From contig JBOZIK010000001.1 in assembly GCA_051453625.1 (NCBI GenBank), positions 152,786,269 through 152,850,268 on the forward strand: DNA of 64,000 nucleotides. The letters are read 5' to 3'. How positions within the stretch are numbered: the first letter of the stretch is position 1; each line of letters opens with the position of its first letter. The translations under genes were made by a program, and so were the position numbers. Of this stretch, positions 11,481 to 23,125 are shown piece after piece. The notes below the pieces were generated by a model. The model was not told the DNA's origin, ran no database searches, and worked only from the letters and a program-made list of their open reading frames with translations. The DNA is from Welwitschia mirabilis. Lineage: Eukaryota > Gnetophyta > Gnetopsida > Welwitschiales.

Positions 11481-12730
11481 TATAGCAAAAATAGATCCAT
11501 GAATATATTAGAACAAGATTTATCTAAATTAAATCATGCTAATAATCTAAACGAAGATGATTTTGAAAATTAGATGTTGGATTCATTTACCTTATATCAA
11601 ACTCAAAGTGGGTTAGTCTTATTACTCTAGTACTATAAAATGGAAACAAATGGAAAGTATGCATATATTTCTAAATGTTTAATATAGTAACTTATAGTGA
11701 TCATTTTCCTCTACCTTTATAGATAAAGTCTTATAGAGGATATCTAGATATCAATATTATAGCTTTCTTATGAATATAACAAAAACAATCATGTTTCTAT
11801 AGCTTTAAAAGATTAAGCTAAAATAATTTTTACCTATCATTAGAGTAATTATGTTTAAAAAGTATTATCATTTGAATTATGTATTACTCCTACAAAATTT
11901 TAAGGGTGAACAAATGCCATATTTCAAGATATAATAGGAAGATTATTGGAATAGTTTTAAAAAAGAACTAGATATATTAGAAAAGTTTCTAAAGAGATGT
12001 GAAGAAAAAAATCTTAATCTTAGTTGATCTAAAATAGATCTCATAATCACTAAAGAAATAGTCATATGACATAAAATTTCTTAAAAAGGAATTAAAGCTA
12101 ATGAATAAAAATTTATATCTATATAAGATACATTACCACCAATCAAGTTAAAAGAATGAAGATCCTCCCTTAGGCATGTAGGGTATTATAGAATATTTAT
12201 AGCTAACCTTAGTAAAATCATCAAATCTCTTAGTAATATCCTATAATATGATATGGAATATGATGAAAATGATGAATGCCAAAATGTTTTTCAAATAATA
12301 AGAATAAAATAATAATGGCACCTGTATTTTAAGGATCTAGTTAACAAGGCCATTCTATATCATGACTGATGCATCTAATCATGATAGAGTAGTTGTTTTA
12401 GAATAAAAATATCATGAGAATAAATCCTATGCTATTTCTTGTATTAGTAAGAATTTTAAAGCAGTTCAATAAAATTATATTCTCACTAAGAAGGATATAC
12501 TAGCAATAATGATACAATAGAAAATTTTAGACATTACATCTTGGGTTATAAAGTAAAAGTACACACTAAGCATAGTTTAATTCGATTCTTAATGAATAAA
12601 AAAGAGGAAAACTCAATAATTATGATATAGATATTACTATTGTAAGAGTTTGATCTAAAAGTCATTAACAAAAAGGAAACAAACAATGATATGGTAGAGC
12701 ACCTTTCTAGACTAGAATTCCATCAAGAAG
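11480..12730 (+). pseudogene. Gypsy reverse transcriptase and RNase H (Athila/Tat-like)
   Basis: The C-terminal RT region is clear near 11960-12270: a decayed RCEEKNL-type block, HKISKKGI-type sequence, LPPIKLKE*RSSLRHVGYY and FIANLSKIIK. The RNase H begins MTDASNHDRVVVLE (12360-12405) and continues through YAISCISKNF and the closing LTKRKQTMIW / EHLSRLEF region near 12700. The RT active-site block is not clearly readable. The element would have copied its RNA; this copy has dozens of stops. Confidence 0.75.
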
Positions 12731-12849
12731 AAGAAGAACCATGTGATGTAGTGATGAATTTCTTAATGAAAATAGTTTTCAAATTTAAACAAACCCTTAG
12801 TTTTGTAACATCATAAATTTTATAATCAGTAAAAGATTACTACCTTTAT

Positions 12850-13990
12850 TGAATTGTTATTAAAAAAAGACATTATTAATAGAAACAAGGATTTATAGAT
12901 GGCATGATAAAATGCTTTTAAAAAATGTAAAGACTAAGAAGGTGTTTTGAAAAAGCATTACAAAAATAAATTCTAAAAGAAGCACGTCAAGGATATGGAG
13001 GAGGACATTATGGAGTAAGAAGAAGAAGAATAAAAATTCTTCAAATGGGTTATTATTAATAGATAATTTTCAAATAATCTCTTGCCTATGTTAAGAATTT
13101 TAACAAATGTTAAACAAAAGGAATATTTACTCAATAATTTGAAATGCCATAACATCAGATCCAATTATTTGAATGCTTTGATGTTTGGGGAATAGATTTT
13201 ATTAGGTCAATTAATCCTCCATGTAATAAAAAGTAGTATATACTGCTCTATGTTAATTACCTTATCAAGTGAAATAAGTTTGAGGTTGTCCTTCATTGTT
13301 CTTTACAAACTATTATAAACTTTCTTTTAAATATTATTATCTATAAGTTTGGAAAACCTTAGAGTCTCATTTCTAAAAATAAAACTTACTTTACCAATAA
13401 AAACTTTGATAAATTCTTATCAACGTATAGCATCCATAATAAGTTCTTTACTACCTACCATCCTCAGTCTAATGGTCAAGTAGAACTAACAAATAGGGAG
13501 TTAAATAGGATCATAATAAGATCTATTAAAATAAATAAAATAGACTTAGATGAGAAATGAAATGGAGCTCTTTGGAAAATAACTTGGAAACATAATATGA
13601 CATTCACACTTTATGAGTTAATTTATGAAAAGAAAGTAATGCTACCAATTGAATTTAAAATAAAAACTTTTGATTAGATAAAGAACTAGATTATAATATA
13701 GATAAAGCCCAAAATAAAAGAATAGTAAATATGAATCTTCTTGATGAAATAAGAAAAGAAATCTTAAGAAAAGCATATATCTAATAAGAAAATAAGAAAA
13801 ACTACTTTTAAGGAAGAAGATTCAGTGATAGTTATGACTCCTTAAAATTTAAATCTAGAAAGAAGTATGAACAAAGTTAGCTATGATATTATACTATAAC
13901 TAAGGTAATAGGTAATGAAGCTATAGAAATATATGATCCTATGAAAAAGTAACTTATCAGATTAAACATCAAAGGGTAAAAGTATATAAT
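12850..13990 (+). pseudogene. Gypsy integrase (Athila/Tat-like)
   Basis: Core motifs are readable on the plus strand: QLFECFDVWGIDFIRSINPP near 13160-13215, KFGKP*SLISKNKTYFTNKN near 13350-13400, and YHPQSNGQVELTNRELNRI near 13455-13515. The last block keeps the catalytic glutamate. The C-terminal region has IYEKKVMLPIEFKIKT, matching the family's lysine/cysteine-rich post-core segment in position, with the expected cysteine lost. It ends near 13990 with a KVIGNEAIEIYDP tail. Confidence 0.8.
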
Positions 13991-15985
13991 GATCATAAAT
14001 ATTTACTAAACTATTTAGGTAATCCTTATAAAGTAGAAAAAATTTTTATATTTTGTTTAGAAAAATAAAATAATAGAATACTTTAATGAATAAATGTACA
14101 TGAAGTATGTATAGAAATGCATGAAAACATATCATGTATTTAGGAATATTCCTCTTGTTTCTCAATAAATTAATCAAATAATCCTTTAACATAAGAGGCA
14201 ACATTATAATTAAGAGAAAAGTTATTATGCATACTATAAATATTAGAGGTATTATCAATGACATGTTAAGGCAAGTACCTTTCTAAAAAGTAAGAAAGAG
14301 AAAGCTCAATATTCTATTACAAGTGCATCTAGGCATAAATTCTTCAAACAAGCCTTTAATGGTGTAATAGGATAGTTGTGAAAACTCCAATGGGGCTCAA
14401 CTGACCATGAACTAAAGAGATCCTATAGGTCCTTACTCGTTTGAAAGTAGTTTCACTCTTCCCATTGTGGTAAATAAATAAAAACTGGTTCTAATAACAA
14501 AAAAATAAAATGACAAAAGGGTTTTACTCTAGAAGCCATCTGAGTTACAACTAGTTTCCTAAGTCCCATATTCTCAACAACTCATATAAATTTATGAAAG
14601 AAAAATAGAAACTTGTCTTAGCATATGATAGAAGTAACTTAAGAAACTTAAATTTTTAATTATGCACAATTATTAAGACTTGTTATATGTCATGTCTCTG
14701 GGTTACTTGATTTAAGTCTGATGAAATAAAAGTGATTGTATTAAATTAAGATTTATATAACTCATTGAAACTAAATAAATTAGTAATAAAATCCTAAAAA
14801 TTAAATCATAAAATGATATATCTTTATTAAGATAAAAAAGTAGGGATTTATTACATCAAAATATCACCAACTAAAAGATACAATCCATTTATATGGAAGC
14901 AAATAAAAAAAGAAAAGAAAAAAAGGAAAGTTCATTTCTTAAAGAGGCTAGAAAACTTGTTTTTCCTACTTAATCTTTTAGGCTTGGATAATCCTAAGGT
15001 TGATGGAAGCAGATGCATCTTAGCTAGATTCTCGATAAGAATCTAGAATTAATGGAAATTTTCATTCCAAAAACTTGTACATTCTATCATATTCCATACT
15101 AATTTTTCTAGATTGTCTTTATTAAAGTCAAAGTAGTCAAATCAAGTTCAAGATTGATACCTTATAGTTACTTGACTATTTATACTAACTCTTAGAATTA
15201 ATTAAATAATATTCTAAGTGAAATATTATAAGATGACTTCCTTCAATTTAATTAACAGCATAGTTCTTTAGTTCTTATCCTTAGATACTCACCTACTATA
15301 TCGTGGATCATGAAACCAAAACAAGAAGGATTTATTCCATTGTAAAGCTATTCTTTACTTTTTTCCATGATGTAATTATCTAGAGTATCTAGAACTTAGA
15401 AGATAGGTTTGCAAGATGATTATGAGGATTCTACTACATTTTTTATCCTAATAGTAATCTATGAAGAGATGGACTTCAATATTTAAATACAAACATCAAC
15501 TTAAGTCAAGCTAAAATTAAAGAAGTAATGATTTACTTTTCAAATTCTTGATATATTTTTTATGCACTTAGACCTCTAGTAGGTGAGTTGGCTATGATAA
15601 CTTCACTCAAAAGAAGAAGTTAAATGGATAAGATTGATGTAATCATTTATTATAGTTTATATTTATTTTCTAATTAGAATGTGGTATGACAAGTGTAAAT
15701 ATTAAATCGATGAGTGTCTATCTATTTAATAAGTAAAAGATTAAAAATAAAAAAACATTGGGACTCCATATCTTTAAATGTAATAAGAATTATTAATAAA
15801 AGGATTTGATAAGATAATAGTAAATTGATTTTAATTTAATCTACAGAGCAAACTCTAGATTAACCAAATACTATTTCAACATCTTCTATTCTTTAAAATC
15901 CTTATTTTCTATATAAGAAAAATGTAAAATTAGAGATATATTATAAAAATTATATAAATAAAACATACCTTAATTAGGCTAGAAA
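13991..15985. other. AT-rich stretch, possible 3' region of the preceding gypsy element
   Basis: No domain was read on either strand. If the 9.7-14 kb element is collinear with Athila-type elements, its 3' untranslated part and LTR would lie here, but no LTR pair was found on comparison with 8-9.6 kb. Confidence 0.35.
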
Positions 15986-15991
15986 AAGGGA

Positions 15992-16640
15992 GTGCTATTT
16001 TCAATGATCCCATTACAGTTTGTTTTTATCCTCTTCTAATTACACTAACTATTAGGTTATGCAATTTTATTACTTCATAATTAAGATTCTAGATTAAACT
16101 TTTTAGCTTAACCCAAAGTTATTAATGTAACTAGTAGTAATTGAAGTGGGAATAAGTGGTACTATTCTTGATAACCCCTTCAAGTTTATTACTCTTTGAA
16201 GTTACATTAATTATTATGTTAAGTAACTTTATTAATCTAAAATTTCAACTTTGGATTAAACTTTTAGCCTAGATCAAAAGTATTTGTGCAACTAGTGGAG
16301 GGAGGTTTCATTCTCAATTACCCCTTTTACATATTTCCTTTTTATATTACACATGCCACCAATCATTCATAAATACTTTTAAGGCATGCTAAGCGATGTA
16401 GGATTCAAAGGCTGTCATCAAGAACTTTTAACTTTATGATGATCCCTTCCAAATCCACTAACCACCTTAGCATTAGAACTTAAAGGCCTTAATAAAAATT
16501 TGAACTCTCAATGGTTATCTTTAAATCATCTCATGATGAGAATGGCTACCGCTTAAATATGAATCCTTTATCTTTCTTAACCCTCGTTAAATTCATTTTT
16601 GATAACCCCCTTTAAGTTTCTTAACCGATACATCATCTTA
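15992..16640. repeat. Diverged periodic repeat (about 120-170 bp spacing)
   Basis: A motif resembling TTCTTGATAACCCCTTCAAG followed by a TTA-rich run recurs with its C-run at about 16009, 16175, 16321, 16444 and 16606. The first two units also share ATTACACTAACTATTAGGTT-like and GATTAAAC(T)TTTTAGC segments at the same offset. Intervals are 166, 146, 123 and 162 bp, so indels have accumulated. Confidence 0.45.
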
Positions 16641-16649
16641 GATCCATAT

Positions 16650-19640
16650 GAACTTTTAGTTATACATCATTTTAGTAGCTATTCTTGAACATGAAAAATA
16701 TTCAATCATTAATAATTATAATCCCATATGAATTATAATTTATTACTACAAGTATGATTTAAAGGTTATTAATATTAATTAGATATGTTTATTTTTATGT
16801 TTTTACACTTTATTCTTTACATTTATCTAATAATGTTTCTCACTAACTTCCCTTATTAACATATTTTCTCTCATGGTAAGACAAGCACTTATTACATTAA
16901 AGGTAACTTTAATATTATTTTTAGCATGTAGAGCATGCAACTATTTTTCTAGAAGGTATAGCAAAATAAAACATGAAAACTAGGAATTATGTAATTTTTT
17001 TATGTTGTTAATGCAAGCTTTATTATGTGCAATAAAGGTTATATGATTTTCTTCATAAGAATATGCCATACTACAATATGTTTTTAAGTAAAAAATAAAA
17101 GATGAAAAATGAGGTCATAAATCTTAAGATAAAGTTTACTTAAATAGCAAGTTGTTAGCCTTAGCTATAAGTTTAAAAGTTTGTCAACTCTACTTGAGTT
17201 CAAAGTCTGATTTGTATATCAAAGAAAAGGGTCAAATGTTTAATTTATTTTATTTACTTTCATATAGTTGATTTTAACTATTACCAAGTAGGATTCAAAA
17301 ATATAATTATTTATTAATTTAATGGAAATTTCATATTTGTAATTCAGTTTTGTAATGACTAATTTTAAAAGGGGGTTCGTTTCATTAAAATGTAAAGTCA
17401 TATCCTCCCTACATTTCAAAAATTTCTTGGTAGATCCTTATCTTACTTATTTCAAATAATAAGTAACAGAATTAAGGTTATCTCAGTGGCTAACCATGCA
17501 AGAAGGGCATAACTTAGAGGTAATTTTTGAATTCTATAAAAATTTGCAATATAAGAAAGAAGAGAAACTATTAGAAATAATGGTGCATAGCACAAAATAT
17601 TAATCTATGAAGAAGAAATTTAAAAAATAGTAGATTTACCAATGTTGTAAGGCAAAATTGATCATGTTTAATAATTCTATGAAGTTTGTTTTCGGGATTA
17701 ATTAATAGGTTACCATGAAGTTTGCAATCATTACATGTGACAATGAGGATAATTGGAATTATTGCATAATTCACTCTTATTAGATGATTTTAAGGACCTT
17801 TCTACTTGTGATCCCCTAATTCCAAATAATAAGGACTAATGACTCATTAATCAGGTGGACTTTTTTTAAAAGAATTGATCAAATTCAATAATGGAGATCC
17901 TTTCAATAGCCAACTAAATTTATGAAGATGATTAAGAAAAAAATTCATACATTTCAAGACTTCTAAATTTAAGGAAAACCAAGAAATCATAATCAAGGTT
18001 TAGCAAAGAGAAAATACTGTGTCATCCACCTTATCATTGAAATAATAACAAGCAGAACATAATCAGAAAAGAGATAAATTAAAAATCATTAAAGGAGATA
18101 TCATCCATCATGTCATTTGAGTAACACTAGAGGATACATGATAGTAAAACAGCATAGAAAATAGGATTTTGCATTAACCATGTCATCTAAACAATACTAA
18201 AAAATGTTGGTAAACAAGGGCACTATTAGATTGCTAGATGTCATGCATTAATAGGTAGGTAGGACTATCATCCATACTATTATCTAAAAGATATATGTGG
18301 GCAACATTTATTTATTTATTAAAAATAATTATCTTTATAACAAAAGTTAATTTTGGTTGCACCCTTCCATTTTATACTTCTTGTCTTATCCAACAGTCAA
18401 TCCTAAAACTATAATAGACTTTTTTAGACCACATTTCATCATCTTTGATGCATTTTAAATCTTGTAATGAATTGAAGATTTAAGAGCAAGAAATCCATCC
18501 TAACTTATGAGGAATATTTCATTGGTGTTGGGCTATGTTTCCTCCATTGAGAAGGTTTTTCTTATAAGTTGATATTAACAATTTGATTGATTAATAAAAA
18601 TTGATTAAATCATGTTTCTTCTTACTTAAATTAAATTATCTTATCTTCCTTTTAGTTGATTTTTAATTACAATTAAATGATATTATTTTATATGTGATAT
18701 GGATTATAATGGATAATCTAGATGATAATATGTTGGTTAGTTAATTGTTTAATTACATTAGGATAGCATTGATTTCATCTTACATTTCAATTCATTGCAT
18801 TTCATGTTCATTAATTAAATTCATATCTAATGCATTACTTTTATTTCACTTTTGGTTTTAGAAAAATACAAAAATACATTATTGTTTTCTCTCTTGTAAA
18901 TTAATTTTTGAAATTCTTGCAAGAAGTCTTTTTTAAGCTTACAACACTTGGGCTGATCTGAATATACAAGTTTGCTTTATATATACAAATTATACATTAG
19001 GTTCTTATATGTTGTGATTGAACATATATTAAGGTACATTATATTTTAAAGCATAATTTGGCATTGCAACATGTTTGCGCTATTCCTAGAGATGGCTTCA
19101 AAGATTTTTTATTTTTTTTTGTTAGTCAAGTAAATATCTTAAATTTTTCAAGTTATTTAATTGAGTAGTGTTGTATTATATTCTAATTAGATCTACTTGC
19201 AACTAGTTGATTATATTTTTAATCTTGAAAATTTTACTTTCGTTGTACTTTTACTTGTCAATTTATTTTGAGGGATTAACATATCATTTTAGCACTTTAC
19301 ATTTCTAAAATTAGTTTATGCTTGATTTTTATTTTAATAAGAAAGTTTTTATTTCTTGTTTGATCTACTTCTTTCACTTCATGTGGTCTTAGGGATTACC
19401 ACATTGATTACCACAAACTTGGCCTATACTTTGTGCTTCTTATGATTTAATTGTCATGTTCATTTTATTAGACCTACTCTTACATCTTTAAGTGATCCTA
19501 AATATTGTTATCACTTAGATGCATAAAAGTTTTTTTAACATATTTTGATCATTAAAGGTAATGTTAAATAATTAAAAAGGAAAAAACATTATAAAAAATA
19601 GATTTCTTAAGGATGTAATCAAAGAATGTTTAATGGATTT
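16650..19640. other. AT-rich stretch, nothing recognised
   Basis: No convincing coding segment, RNA gene or bounded repeat was found. Short frames such as 17571-17774 (minus) look random. T-rich promoter-like sequence around 18900-19100 could belong to an LTR upstream of the gag-protease remnant at 20-21.8 kb, but no boundary is visible. Confidence 0.35.
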
Positions 19641-20289
19641 TAATTCAAGAACTTAAGGTAAGAAATAAAAATTTACTTCTAGAATTGAGAAAGATAATTT
19701 TTTAGCATTTATATTTCTTGTTTTCATTCTCTTTGACCTCTAAAAACTTTTGAAAATAATTCAGATTTTGACAAAAAACATCCTCCTCTTTTTTTTCCTA
19801 GTTAATATTTCTCAACTACAATTAATTTTTCAAAGTCTACACTTCCTATTTCTCATCCTTTTAATCCTTTAACTTCTCAACCATTTATTTCATATAATAC
19901 TCCTTCAAAACCTTTTTCCAAACAATCTTTAAATCTTTTACTATTAAAAATATTAAAATCCTCTAGTTCAAATATCACTCTTAAGGATATGTTATCTAAT
20001 AAAAAGAGAGAATTACAAAACTCCTTTGATCTACCATTTGAAGATGATATAGAACTCAAGAATTTGAATTCTTATCCTACCTTTTTAGGAGAGAAAATTG
20101 AGAATCCATTCTAATACATACTACAATTAAACAACTCATCATCAGTTTAGAAAATAAAAATGAAAAAAAAAGGATAAAACCTAAATTATTATTTCCTTTT
20201 TTTTCCTTAGTGAAAATGTCAAATATCCTTAAGAGTTGGAATCAAGTTTAAGAATATGTTATCAAAAGTTTTATAAATTAGATAACCAT

Positions 20290-20860
20290 GAGGAAGAAAA
20301 TAAAATAAGTAACCAACTTTCAATAGCAATTTCATGAACATTATGATAGTCATGTCTTCCAACCTAGTAAATGAATTTTTAAAGGAAGATTTAATAGATC
20401 ATTTCTATAGTAAATTAACTAACCAAATAAAACAACTCGGTTATTTTTTATGTGAAGAAAAAAAACTTAATTTAACCTTAAATGATGCTTGGAGTTTGTT
20501 GGATGACCTTGTGAAGAGAAGTCAAGCTTGACCTAAACCTACTCCTAGGGATACTAGAACTATAGGCCAAATTCTCAGATATTTGAAGAATATGCAATGT
20601 AAAGAAGAGAACCCCAACTCTAATACCCTTATTAGATACCTTACTAGTACTTTGAATAATTACACAAAACATTTGGCTAATGTAAAAATGTTGAATCAAT
20701 AACCTCAACCTTCAACTTCTTATTCTTTATGTGATATAAAAAAGATTACTCTTGCTCTATCAACAAATGTCCTACCTTACCAAATTGTAGAGGAGTTATT
20801 TCTAAGGAAGCATGTGCATTCAATAAAAGGCCAAATACATTTTAAAATAATTAAAAATAT
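20290..20860 (+). pseudogene. Gypsy gag fragment (Athila/Tat-like)
   Basis: The frame at 20334-20531 contains VNEFLKEDLIDHFYSKLTN and LTLNDAWSLLDDLVKRSQA. This matches the family pattern in which a leucine-rich Q-x-F-Y-x-G-L block is followed by T-x-x-E-A-W-x-L-L-D. The frame continues past a TGA at 20529 with DTRTIGQILRYLKNMQCKEE. The protease remnant 0.8 kb downstream supports the call. Confidence 0.55.
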
Positions 20861-21544
20861 AAATCAAATAAAAGTGGGCCTTCAACATTCTTAAATTTTC
20901 CTTTAACAATAAATTTAGGAATAATAACTTTTAGTTTAATTTTTCCAACTTTAAAAGGAGTGATTCCCTTAGATATTCTATTGATGAATTGAAGAATATT
21001 CATGTAAATATTAACAAGAACTTAAAAAATTAGAATAATAATCTTGAAAATATTATTATCATCCTTGAACAAACCATGCTATGAAATCAAAGACCTAAGG
21101 ATCACTTGGTATCTAAACTATCCCAAAACTAAATGATGTAAAAAAAAAAATAGAAGGTAATCACAACAAGTGGACATGATACTACTTCCCATGAATAAGC
21201 CTTTACTTCTTAGAACTAAAAGAAGGGAGGAACTCAAGAAAATAACATTGAGATTTTTGATTAACCAAAATTCTTTTAACTTCTAACCAAACATCGAACA
21301 ACAATACACATAATCGAAAGAAGAAGGCTCCTACCCCATGGATGAATAGATTGAATATAAACCCATTTATGATGAGTACTACAAATCTATCATGAATTAT
21401 AGTATCATTGACTTATACTTTTGGAAGATTCTATAGAACAATTCAAAATTTAGCAAGATATGCAAAAACTCAGTACAAAAAAAGCAAAAGAGAGCAATAC
21501 CAAGTAAAGTATTAATTACCTAATCTCTTTCCTACTTGGTTATG

Positions 21545-21800
21545 TAAAAAATTCTTAACTTTAAAGATGCAGGGAAATCCATTGTATGTGTTATTTTCGA
21601 GGAAGATAAAAATATTTAAAAAGCCTTAATAGATATTAAAGTAAGTGTAAACATCATGTCATTACAAATTTATAGGAAAGTTGGATTAGAAGGAAGAAGA
21701 AAACCCACCAAGATTATGTTGAAGTTAGCAAATGCTATAATAAACATACCTATAAGGATAATTATAGACTTGATCATACAAAATTAAAGAAGAATCCTAT
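21545..21800 (+). pseudogene. Athila-type aspartic protease fragment
   Basis: The readable frame contains KKALIDIKVSVNIMSLQIYR followed by KVGLEGRRKPTKIMLKLANA. In Athila/Tat proteases this is the K-A-L-x-D-L-G-A-S-x-N-L-M-P block followed by a K-L-G-L-x-x-x-x-P-T-x-x-x-L-Q-L-A-D block. The aspartate is kept but the glycine is changed. Confidence 0.7.
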
Positions 21801-22535
21801 CCTATAGACACGGTCATTATTGAGGTTAAACATAAAGAAGGATATTCTCTACTTTAGGAAGATCCTTTAATACAACATTATTTTGTTATATATACTTGCA
21901 CAAGGATGATGGGATGTCATGTTGGTAATAAGAAGTTTAGTAATAGAGTATTTGATATAGGTAAAAATGTCAAGGGAGGTGAATGACGCATTTAAGAATA
22001 AGTTAGATCCTATGTGTTAGTACAACATAATCCTTTAGAAGAAAGGATCATGCATTACCCTTGCTTTTGTCACATGCTTGGTCATGCATGTGGTTAGTTG
22101 AGTTTGTGTTTGCATTGGAACCTTGATTTTGTAATGTTTAAATAAGTTCGTTAATAATTTAATTAGTAATGTACTTACTAAAGTTAAATGAAAGGTTAAA
22201 ATATAATTAGGATTATAATATATGATTAATAAGTATTAATAGAATTATAATATTAGAAATGGATTATGTTTAGGTTAAATATATTAGTGTTAATATTGTT
22301 TAATTAGTATTTATTACACAAGATTATGATTAAGAAATAAGCATAATGGAAGTGGAATATATGATCTAATAAGTAAATTATTATTATTTAATTAGTAAAC
22401 TTATAATAGACTATGTTTTGATTGAATGTATTAATGTTGATAATTAAACTTAGCATAGATTATTATGCACTAATGTTAATTAGATTTATGTTAAACCAAA
22501 AGCCTTTGGAGAAGTATAATTAGATCCATGTTGGA
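21801..22535. other. AT-rich junction, nothing firmly recognised
   Basis: Around 22020-22100 a reading MHYPCFCHMLGHACG resembles the zinc knuckle that follows DUF4283 in LINE ORF1, but spacing is imperfect and flanks do not help. The rest (22150-22500) is A/T-rich with no coding signal. Confidence 0.3.
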
Positions 22536-23125
22536 TGATTGCAATGCAAAACAAATTATAATGGTTCTCTTAAAATCAGGTATGGACTCTTGTACCAAAG
22601 CCAGGTGGAAAGAATGTCATTGGTAAAAAATGGATTTTTAGAAATAAAGTAAATGAAGAAAATATCATTACCAAAAATAAAGCTAGATTGGTTGCTCAAG
22701 GATATTATCAAATTAAAGGAGTTGATTGTGATGATACTTTTGATCTAGTAGCTAGGCTTAAGTCTATCAAACTATTTTTTGCTTTTACATAATTCAAGAA
22801 AATTAAGGCATTTCAAATGGATGTAAAAAGTGCTTTTTTGAATTGTCACATTGAATAAGAAGTCTATGTGAAATAGTCACAAGGATTTGTTAATCCTTAC
22901 TACTTATATCATGTTTATAAGTTGAACAAAGCTTTGTAGGGACTAAAGAAAGCTCCAAGAGCCTAGTATGATAAACTATCTTCCTTTTTGTCTTAGAATG
23001 GAATTATTAAAGGGTTTATTAACAAAACTATTTTTAGGAAATCCATAAATAATGAATTAATTTTAGTTCAAATTTATGTGAATGATATCATTTTTGGATT
23101 AATCAATAACTCTGCATCATTATAA
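22536..23125 (+). pseudogene. Copia reverse transcriptase fragment
   Basis: One frame over about 195 codons reads WTLVPKPGGKNVIGKKWIFR, ARLVAQGYYQIKGVDCDDTF, FQMDVKSAFLNCHIE*EVYV and the active site VQIYVNDIIFG (23068-23097; YVDD changed to YVND). Stops are few and lie at former glutamine or tryptophan codons. No gag, integrase or LTR accompanies it. It is followed directly by a run of T and then gypsy LTR sequence. Confidence 0.88.

Noticed and set aside
19050-19085. TTGGCATTGCAAC and, at 66-78, TTGGCGTCGCAAC as possible tRNA-Asp type primer sites of Athila elements
   Set aside because: They match the expected TGGCGCCGTTGCC only in the first bases and no LTR end is visible next to them.
22020-22110. 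Possible LINE-type zinc knuckle (CFCHMLGHACG)
   Set aside because: Cysteine spacing does not fit CX2CX4HX4C and no DUF4283 sequence could be read upstream.
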